A DNA stretch of 64,000 bases from Halpernia humi (lineage in GTDB: Bacteria > Bacteroidota > Bacteroidia > Flavobacteriales > Weeksellaceae). Of this stretch, positions 51,869 through 58,376 are shown piece by piece (position 1 is the stretch's first letter; every line of letters begins with the position of its first letter). The notes below the pieces were generated by a model. That model did not search any database and had not been told where the DNA came from. It saw only the letters and a list, made by a program, of their open reading frames with translations. A program made the position numbers and the translations under genes. The stretch spans positions 140,038-204,037 of the forward strand of contig NZ_FNUS01000008.1 of assembly GCF_900108025.1 (NCBI RefSeq), in the 5' to 3' direction.

Positions 51869-52927
51869 CCCGTTTTTGATAAAAACCTTTTCCAAACTAA
51901 AGTAGATGTTTATAAGGGAAAGAAAATTATCTGGATTACATTTACAAAAGATTATTATTTAATTAATATGCTCAAATCTGCTACAAAACCCACTTGGTCG
52001 CAAAGCCAAAATTCTTGGTATGTCACAGATAATAATTTTAACAGAGAACTTTTTGGCCTGGATATAAAAATTGTTGGTAAAGAGGTGTTGTTAAAAATTG
52101 ATCCAATAAATTTAGATGCCTTTCAGAAGTTTCAAGATCAATTAATGCTAAAAGGTTTTAGCCCAAATACAATTAGGGTTTACTCTATGGAATTTGCACA
52201 ATTACTTTATATTTTAAAATCTAATTTCGTAAACGAACTTTCGCCAGAACGATTACAAAGTTATTTTCTGTATTGTCATAAAGAATTGCAACTTTCAGAA
52301 AACCAAATTCATAGCAGAATGAATGCCGTGAAATTTTATTTTGAAAAAGTGCTGCACAAAGACAAAATGTTTTTTGATATTCTGCGCCCAAAAAAACCTT
52401 TGCTCTTGCCAAAAGCATTAAATACCGAAGAAATTTCAAAATTAATAAACGCAGCAGAAAACCCAAAACACAAACTTATCTTGCAACTTTGCTACGGCAT
52501 GGGACTTCGCGCAAGTGAAATTGTGAATATAAAAATGGAGCATATAGATTCTAAAACCATGAAAGTGCTTATAGAAAGAGGAAAAGGAAAAAAAGACCGC
52601 TATGTCAATTTGCCGCAAAGTTTTCTGAATGATTTGCGCATTTATTATAAATCATTTCTACCGAAAGAATATCTATTTGAAGGACAATATGGCGGCAAAT
52701 ATGCTTTAAGAAGTGCGCAGTCGGTTTTTAAAACTGCAATGAATAAAGCAGGAATTACAAAAAAAGTGGGTATTCACAGTTTGCGCCACAGTTATGCCAC
52801 ACATCTTTTAGAATTTGGAACAGATATTACGCTTATACAAAAATTATTGGGTGATAATGATTTTCAATATTCAGATGTTGCAGATAAAACAATCGCAAAC
52901 GTACAATCGCCATTGGATAAATTATAA
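51854..52927 (+). CDS. Tyrosine recombinase, integron-integrase-like, altered tail
   Basis: A 357-aa site-specific recombinase. The N-terminal ~80 residues (WITFTKDYYLINMLKSATKP, then QNSWYVTDNN) form the extra domain seen in Bacteroidota integrases. A SAM-like core-binding domain covers 85-185 (MLKGFSPNTIRVYSMEF). The catalytic domain has Arg219 (GMGLRASEIVNIK), Lys244 or Lys246 (RGKGKKDRYV), His308 and Arg311 (GIHSLRHSYATHLL). The end NVQSPLDKL resembles IntI proteins. The usual LLGH is LLGD (Asp334), and the tyrosine (Tyr339) comes about four residues too soon, so activity is doubtful. It is divergent from the cassette genes. The IntI-specific insert is absent. Confidence 0.88.
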   Translation: MQNTQPVFDKNLFQTKVDVYKGKKIIWITFTKDYYLINMLKSATKPTWSQSQNSWYVTDNNFNRELFGLDIKIVGKEVLLKIDPINLDAFQKFQDQLMLKGFSPNTIRVYSMEFAQLLYILKSNFVNELSPERLQSYFLYCHKELQLSENQIHSRMNAVKFYFEKVLHKDKMFFDILRPKKPLLLPKALNTEEISKLINAAENPKHKLILQLCYGMGLRASEIVNIKMEHIDSKTMKVLIERGKGKKDRYVNLPQSFLNDLRIYYKSFLPKEYLFEGQYGGKYALRSAQSVFKTAMNKAGITKKVGIHSLRHSYATHLLEFGTDITLIQKLLGDNDFQYSDVADKTIANVQSPLDKL

Positions 52928-52932
52928 AAATT

Positions 52933-53181
52933 TTAATTCAAATTTCTCTTCGCCACCTCTTTTTTAAAATCATTTAATGATTGATGGTTTACCACGTAAA
53001 TACTAAAAAGCCCAGTGCAAACAATTACCATCGCGAATTTTTCTTTTGCAAATGCAAGATAAATGGCAGCGAAGAATATCAATATTAAAACTATGCCGTA
53101 AATTTTATTCAAATTTTTTAGTTTTTTTTGCTCTTTTAAAAGTGTTTCGTCAGAAACATTTTCGAATTGGTTTTTTTGCAT
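52933..53181 (-). CDS. Small two-helix membrane protein
   Basis: An 82-aa protein with a charged N-terminus (NVSDETLLKEQKKLKNLNK), two membrane helices (about 29-45 and 50-65) and a C-terminal NHQSLNDFKKEVAKRNLN. Similar short 'redox/uncharacterised' proteins occur widely in Flavobacteriia without known function. It starts 2 bp from the stop of the next gene upstream, so they are probably co-transcribed. No catalytic residues visible. Confidence 0.65.
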   Translation of the reverse strand: MQKNQFENVSDETLLKEQKKLKNLNKIYGIVLILIFFAAIYLAFAKEKFAMVIVCTGLFSIYVVNHQSLNDFKKEVAKRNLN

Positions 53182-53183
53182 TT

Positions 53184-53717
53184 CTAGACAGTTTTGCTGT
53201 TTTCGGATAAAGCCTTATTTAAAACTTCATACAAATCATCAAAACTAATTTTTAAAGAATTTGCGGAAATGTTTATCGGCGAATTGCTCATTTTATAGTT
53301 CATTTGCATGGCTCTTTGCTTAAATTTATTTTGTATTTTTTCTAAATAATTTTCAGGTTTTTTTAAAATAATAATGATAAATTTTTGATTCGTAATGCGC
53401 TTACTTTCTATTGCACTAATGTCTTCCCAAGGTATAAAACCAGCAGAAAGTGCACTAGAATTATCGGTAATTCCCGCTGAATTTATGAGGATTCCCGGTT
53501 TTGAATTAAATATTTTTTTGAATAATAAAACAGCAATCAAACCGAAAAATGAAATACCTAATATTGCAATGGTATAAACGGCAAAATCTAAATTGAAAAA
53601 TACTTTTGCGAATTTTTCGGGATTTGTTAGAAACCAAATACTTGCTGCAACGAAGGCCAAGGCGCCTAGAAACATGAAGACGATTTTTGATTTACTGAGT
53701 TCTATTCTGGTTTCCAT
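53184..53717 (-). CDS. STM3941-family membrane protein
   Basis: A 177-aa protein with an N-terminal IELSKSKIVFMFLGALAFVA segment, two membrane helices (about 12-30 and 45-67), then a PH-like soluble domain: GILINSAGITDNSSALSAGF, IPWEDISAIE and QKFIIIILKKPENYL. This layout matches the STM3941 family (named after a Salmonella protein, function unknown). The 82-aa gene follows after 2 bp. No regulation visible. Confidence 0.75.
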   Translation of the reverse strand: METRIELSKSKIVFMFLGALAFVAASIWFLTNPEKFAKVFFNLDFAVYTIAILGISFFGLIAVLLFKKIFNSKPGILINSAGITDNSSALSAGFIPWEDISAIESKRITNQKFIIIILKKPENYLEKIQNKFKQRAMQMNYKMSNSPINISANSLKISFDDLYEVLNKALSENSKTV

Positions 53718-53731
53718 ATTTACACTTTATT

Positions 53732-54154
53732 TTAATCAAATATAAAAAAAAGTTTTTTTTGATCTGGTTTTTTTGAGGAAGAGGAGGGCTTTAGCCCGAC
53801 TTGTTTTTTTTGAAAATGTATTGGCTTTAGCCAAAAGTTTTGAATTTCGGAAATAAGTTTGTCGTACAAAAGTTTAAAATGTTCTTTATTTTGATATTGT
53901 TTCGTTATCAAATCATTTTGGTTTTTGAAAGATCCTGCGTCCGATTTATTTGCTTTATGAGCAACAAGATTTGCAAATCCGTGAGTAAAACCGTGTTTTT
54001 CTTTAAGAAATTTTATGATTTCTCCATGTTTCGCAAAATTTTGAGATTTTACAATTTCAATCCATTGTTCTAAAGTCTTTCCTGTATTTTTATACAGGTT
54101 GTTTATCATTGTTTGCGTTGCCTTATCTATTTTTATTATGGTTTTAATTTCCAA
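53732..54154 (-). CDS. DUF4287 protein with an abnormal C-terminus
   Basis: A 140-aa protein. The N-terminal 70 residues match DUF4287 (TMINNLYKNTGKTLEQWIEI, KHGFTHGFANLVAHKA). Homologues I know of continue with a DUF5655-like domain that starts YDKLISEI; here that part breaks off after LYDKLISEIQNF. The last ~35 residues are a low-complexity tail (QKKQVGLKPSSSSKKPDQKK) encoded by an intergenic-type repeat. The gene is therefore probably truncated by a repeat insertion. It overlaps the YciI-like gene upstream by 19 bp. Confidence 0.65.
   Translation of the reverse strand: MEIKTIIKIDKATQTMINNLYKNTGKTLEQWIEIVKSQNFAKHGEIIKFLKEKHGFTHGFANLVAHKANKSDAGSFKNQNDLITKQYQNKEHFKLLYDKLISEIQNFWLKPIHFQKKQVGLKPSSSSKKPDQKKLFFIFD
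53786..53836. repeat. Short palindromic repeat pair in the DUF4287 3' end
   Basis: GGGCTTTAGCCC at 53786-53797 and TTGGCTTTAGCCAA near 53821-53834: two GGCTTTAGCC-type palindromes in a T-rich context. The same core motif occurs in both, consistent with a dispersed element. It encodes the odd C-terminal tail of the overlapping gene. Confidence 0.65.
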
Positions 54155-54618
54155 ATTTTATCAGAAAATGGTAAATATTTAGATAGTGCTGCAGAGCCAT
54201 ACCAAGTAAATATTTCATAGTCTAGAAGACCGTTTTGAATGGCGGGATCAGATTGCAATATTTTCTTTGCATCATCAATGTTTTCTATATTATTTAAAAT
54301 GAAAATTCCTCTGTAAGTATTTTTATTTTTTTCCAATGGTCCTGTCACGATTAGTTTGCCTTGTTCTACTAAACGAAATATATTGTCTAAATGTCCGCGG
54401 AAACTATTACTTGTAAGTTCTTTAGTTGCCGTCGTGTTAGATCCTGTTTTTAGAATAACTAAAAAATAACTTTTCATTCCATATTCATCTGCGCCTAGTT
54501 CTTCAGCTAACGATTTGTCAAAATTTGGATTTTTTATTAAAGAGTCTTTCTTAAAATTTGATTGCGCAAGAGTTAATTTAGTTGCTATCAATAGTGTTAA
54601 AATTAAATAATATTTCAT
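54136..54618 (-). CDS. YciI-like domain protein with signal peptide
   Basis: A 160-aa protein: signal peptide MKYYLILTLLIATKLTLAQ, then YGMKSYFLVILKTGSNTTAT, FRGHLDNIFRLVEQGKLIVTG and GIFILNNIENIDDAKKILQSDPAIQNGLL, cited here in part (DAKKILQSDPAIQNG). This is the YCII fold pattern, in which the His-Asp pair lies in the 'fl.Hld.l..l.e.Gkl...GP' helix (H75 here). The exported form with an N-terminal extension is common in Flavobacteriia. It overlaps the DUF4287 gene by 19 bp. Substrate unknown. Confidence 0.75.
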   Translation of the reverse strand: MKYYLILTLLIATKLTLAQSNFKKDSLIKNPNFDKSLAEELGADEYGMKSYFLVILKTGSNTTATKELTSNSFRGHLDNIFRLVEQGKLIVTGPLEKNKNTYRGIFILNNIENIDDAKKILQSDPAIQNGLLDYEIFTWYGSAALSKYLPFSDKIWKLKP

Positions 54619-54770
54619 TGTATTTTTGTCTTTGGTGTTTTGTAGTTGCAGCTATTGTTTATCGGTAATCTAGTATTTGATTAAAAGTACAAAATTTTTC
54701 TACTTCACAAAAATCAACTTTAAATTTGAAAAATCAACTTTTTTTGTATCGCAAAAAGCTATAACTACAA

Positions 54771-54798
54771 AAAAAACGACACCTTTCGGCGCCGTTTT
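54771..54798 (-). terminator. Rho-independent terminator of the M16 operon
   Basis: On the minus strand: AAAACGGCGCC-GAAA-GGUGUCGUUUU (11 pairs counting G:U), followed by a U-run. It starts 22 bp after the stop of the second M16 gene. Confidence 0.88.
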
Positions 54799-54820
54799 AA
54801 TGTAAACAAAAACGAGAATT

Positions 54821-56869
54821 TTATTTAAAATCTGCGTCTGTTGCTTTGTTTAGTTCATAGTTTTGAACGTCAAGTTGCATATCCATTCCCATTTGCTTCA
54901 CTTTCATGGTGAAAGGAAATTTCACACCATCTACGTCTTTATAGTTAGAAAAATAAGTCGGAACTTCCATTTTCTGACCGTTCGCTTCTGCAGTTTTTAC
55001 TTCTCCAGTTTTAAGGCCAGTTTTTACATCATAATAATATTTTGTATCTGGGCCATTTACGACATAAGAGTCTGCGCCTTCAATTTTTTCTATGCCACCT
55101 AAAGTATAATCTTTTGTAGTGCCGAAAGTAAGCTCTGGGAAAATTTCTTTATTTTTTGCATATCCAGCTACCATTGCATCGGGCATTGGTTGAGATTTGC
55201 CCATCGCTGTGATTGTTCCTTTGGTGCCATCAAAAGTCATTTTTTGAGCAACATTTCCCATCATAGAAACTTCCATATTCATTTTGCCACCAGTTGCTTG
55301 GGTATTTTTGATGCCTAAATCCATTCCCTGCATTTTTGTAGTAGAATTGAAAGTGACAGAAGTGATTTTCGAAACTTTGTCTTTACCACCAATTGCTGCG
55401 AGATAATGATCTGCAACTGTAGCCAAAGTAACACTTGCATCTACTTTTTTCACCTCTGGTTTTGCAACAGGATTGGCGTATGCATCGAAATATTTTACTG
55501 GGTAGCCCAATGTTTCTAATCCATCTGCAAATTGACTTGATTTTCCTGCGACAAATATTCTCATATTATTTGGCTTAATAAAATCGCTGGTCGCTTTCTG
55601 CACTTGGTCTACAGTTAGGGCATCTACAGATTTTAAATAATTGGTATAGAAATCTTTAGGTAAATCTTGCGTAATTAAATTTAAGGCAAAACGTGCCACA
55701 GTTTCAGGTCTTTCTAATGAAAGAATAAAACTGCCTTTTAATTTTTCTTTTGCATTATTCAATTCTTCTGGTTTAATGGTTTTAATGCCATTTATTTCCG
55801 TCATGAATTCTTTGATCGCTGGAGCGGTAACTTCGCCACGAACTTCGGCTGTACCGCCAAAATTAGAATCATATTTCGATGTATCTAATGAAGTATAAGC
55901 ACCGTAAGTGAAGCCGTTTTTCTCGCGAAGGTTCATGTTTACGCGGGTTTCTAAACTGCCACCTCCCAAAATATAATTGGCAACTGTTGCTGCAAAATAA
56001 TCAGGATTTTTCATTTTTAATTGATGCAAATCTCCTAAAATAATCACCGATTGCGCTGCATTTGGCACATCTACCACATCAATTTCCGTTTTTGGAGCAT
56101 TTTCAAATTTTGGTAGAGATGGAAATTTGTAATCTGATTTTTGCCAGCCATCAAAGGCTTTTTCAATCATATTTTTCACTTCTTTATACTTCACATCACC
56201 GATAACCACTAAATAAGCATCTTGTGGCGCGTAATATTTTTTATATGCTGCTTGAACGTCTGGAAGTGTAATGGCTTCTAAAGATTTTTCGGTTGTAAAT
56301 TCGCCAAGCGCAGTTTCTTTGCCATAACTTAATGCATTAAAAACGCGATTTCCGATGGCTTGCGTACTTTTTTCATTGGCTTTTAAACCTTCAATGGCTC
56401 TTGCTTTGGATTTTTCTAATTCTTCAGCAGAAAATTTTGCATCGGTTATTCCATCAGCAAAAAGATTGAGTATTTCTGGATAATATTTAGATAAACTATT
56501 TGCAAATGCACCATTTGCGCTATAATTAATAGAAGCGCCTAAATAATCTACTTTTTTATTGAAGTCGTCTTTTGAAATTTTAGAAGTACCACTTCCTAAT
56601 AAATCTGACATTATACCGCTTAAACCTGCTTTGTCGCCTTCCAACAATGGAGGATGATCAAAACTTAAAGTGGTATTTACGCGGGGTAATTTATGATCTT
56701 CTACCACTAAAACGGTTAAACCATTTTTAAGTTTAAAACTTTGTGGTTTTGCAATGTTTACTGTTGGTGTTGGTCCTGGTTTCGGCTGTTGGTTAAGGTC
56801 GATAACCTGTGCGCCTATAATGCCAGAAACTAAAAATACCGCAGCAAGACTATATATTGATTTTTTCAT
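54821..56869 (-). CDS. M16-family (inactive-type) protein with C-terminal LolA-like domain
   Basis: A 682-aa exported protein (signal peptide ending GIIGAQ). Residues about 35-470 form two M16 half-domains. At the metal-site position the sequence reads AGLSGIMSDLLGSGT, without HxxEH, so it should not bind zinc. The substrate-side motif of the non-catalytic subunit is kept (ILGGGSLETRVNMNLREKNG, then FTYGAYTSLD). Residues 480-682 hold a second domain: YLAAIGGKDKVSKITSVTFN ... MTFDGTKGTITAMGKSQPMP, resembling LolA/DUF4412-like barrels. It lies 10 bp after the catalytic M16 gene, and the two probably form a heterodimer, as in other bacteria. Confidence 0.9.
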   Translation of the reverse strand: MKKSIYSLAAVFLVSGIIGAQVIDLNQQPKPGPTPTVNIAKPQSFKLKNGLTVLVVEDHKLPRVNTTLSFDHPPLLEGDKAGLSGIMSDLLGSGTSKISKDDFNKKVDYLGASINYSANGAFANSLSKYYPEILNLFADGITDAKFSAEELEKSKARAIEGLKANEKSTQAIGNRVFNALSYGKETALGEFTTEKSLEAITLPDVQAAYKKYYAPQDAYLVVIGDVKYKEVKNMIEKAFDGWQKSDYKFPSLPKFENAPKTEIDVVDVPNAAQSVIILGDLHQLKMKNPDYFAATVANYILGGGSLETRVNMNLREKNGFTYGAYTSLDTSKYDSNFGGTAEVRGEVTAPAIKEFMTEINGIKTIKPEELNNAKEKLKGSFILSLERPETVARFALNLITQDLPKDFYTNYLKSVDALTVDQVQKATSDFIKPNNMRIFVAGKSSQFADGLETLGYPVKYFDAYANPVAKPEVKKVDASVTLATVADHYLAAIGGKDKVSKITSVTFNSTTKMQGMDLGIKNTQATGGKMNMEVSMMGNVAQKMTFDGTKGTITAMGKSQPMPDAMVAGYAKNKEIFPELTFGTTKDYTLGGIEKIEGADSYVVNGPDTKYYYDVKTGLKTGEVKTAEANGQKMEVPTYFSNYKDVDGVKFPFTMKVKQMGMDMQLDVQNYELNKATDADFK

Positions 56870-56879
56870 AGTTTTAAGA

Positions 56880-58193
56880 TTATTTTTTTTCTGGTAAATA
56901 GTTAATAATAACTCTTTGGTTGCTGTTTAAATATTTTTTTGCAACGTCTCTGATGTCTTCTCGTGTGATGCCTCGGTAGATATCAATTTCTTTATTAATT
57001 AAATTAGTATCGCCTTGCAAAACGTGGTAAGTAGCCAAAGAACTTGCAATGCCTTGAATGCTAGAATTGGAATTCACAAACTGATTTTCAAATTGATTTT
57101 GAAGTTTTTGATAATCTTCCTCGCTAATAAGGTCGGTTTGTAATTTTTTCACTTCTGCATCAATATCAGTTCTCAAAGTGGCTTCAGAAGTTTGGCCCAT
57201 TGGGATTGCAAAAAACGCAAAAATGCTATAATCTTCCTCACCTAGATTGATCGCTTGCACGGCCAATGCTTTTTTCTCATTATCTACTAATTTTTTATAC
57301 AAAACAGAAGATTTTCCGTTGCTAAGATAAGAAGATATCATATCCAAAACTTTTGCATCTCGTGTTTTATCACTTGGCGTTCTGTATGTATAAAGATAGG
57401 CTGGGATTTGGATATTCGGGTCGTAATAAGTAATTTCAGTTTCCTTTGTAATAGGGTCTTCTTTCGGGAAATTTCTTACAATGGGTTCTCCTTTTGGTAT
57501 GGTTGAAAAATAATCGCTAACCCATTCTTTGGTTTGCTTTATATTGATATCGCCTGCTACAACCAAAGTGGCGTTGTTTGGGACATAATATTTTTTAAAG
57601 AAAGTTTTGAATTCTTCCAATTTGGCAGAATCTATATCTTTCATTTTTCCTATCGTTGTATTTTTGTAAGGATGTTTTTTAAATAAACCTTCTTTTATAG
57701 CCGTCAAAATATTGCCATAAGGTCTATTATCATAACTTCTTCTCTTTTCTTCTTTTACTACTTTGTCTTGCGTATCTACACCAATTTGGTTGATAACGGG
57801 ATGTGTCAAACGTTCTGCTTCCATCCAAAGTCCTAATTGCTCATTATTTGATGGAAACGTTTCGTAATAATACGTTCTGTCGTCTGTGGTGTTTGCATTA
57901 TTTGTACCGCCATTGGCAGCTACAATTTTCATCCATTCTCCACGTTTGATGTTGGGCGTTCCTTCAAATAGCAAATGCTCAAAGAAATGCGCAAAACCTG
58001 TGCGGTTAGCGAGTTCGTCTTTTGCACCCACGTGATACATTACGGCCGTAGTTACTACAGGTGCTTTATTGTCTTGATGCAGAATAACGTGCATGCCATT
58101 TGGCAAATCGTATTCTTGAAATTTAATTTCTTGCGCCTGAGAAAATGCTCCGATAAGAACAAGTGCTAAGGCCGAAAAAGATTTTTTAATCAT
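56880..58193 (-). CDS. Catalytic M16 zinc peptidase
   Basis: A 437-aa exported insulinase/pitrilysin-type peptidase. Signal peptide ending ALVLIGAFSQA. The inverted zinc motif HFFEH is at residues 69-73 (GFAHFFEHLLFEGT), and the distal glutamate region is VVKEEKRRSYDNRPYG. The second half has YLSNGKSSVLYKKLVDNEK, typical of the family. It lies upstream of the inactive-type subunit with 10 bp between them. No transporter is adjacent. Confidence 0.94.
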   Translation of the reverse strand: MIKKSFSALALVLIGAFSQAQEIKFQEYDLPNGMHVILHQDNKAPVVTTAVMYHVGAKDELANRTGFAHFFEHLLFEGTPNIKRGEWMKIVAANGGTNNANTTDDRTYYYETFPSNNEQLGLWMEAERLTHPVINQIGVDTQDKVVKEEKRRSYDNRPYGNILTAIKEGLFKKHPYKNTTIGKMKDIDSAKLEEFKTFFKKYYVPNNATLVVAGDINIKQTKEWVSDYFSTIPKGEPIVRNFPKEDPITKETEITYYDPNIQIPAYLYTYRTPSDKTRDAKVLDMISSYLSNGKSSVLYKKLVDNEKKALAVQAINLGEEDYSIFAFFAIPMGQTSEATLRTDIDAEVKKLQTDLISEEDYQKLQNQFENQFVNSNSSIQGIASSLATYHVLQGDTNLINKEIDIYRGITREDIRDVAKKYLNSNQRVIINYLPEKK

Positions 58194-58376
58194 AATATTT
58201 TATTATTATTTATAAGTGTGAATATGTGCTAAAAAGTTACAGGTAAAAACTTGCTTTTTTTCAAAACTAAAGATAAAAATTGAAGAATTTTATACATTGA
58301 TTGAAATTATTTTGAATATAATCAAAATTGTCATAAAATACATACGTCTGTAAATTTACTTAAAAATGTTTTTTTT

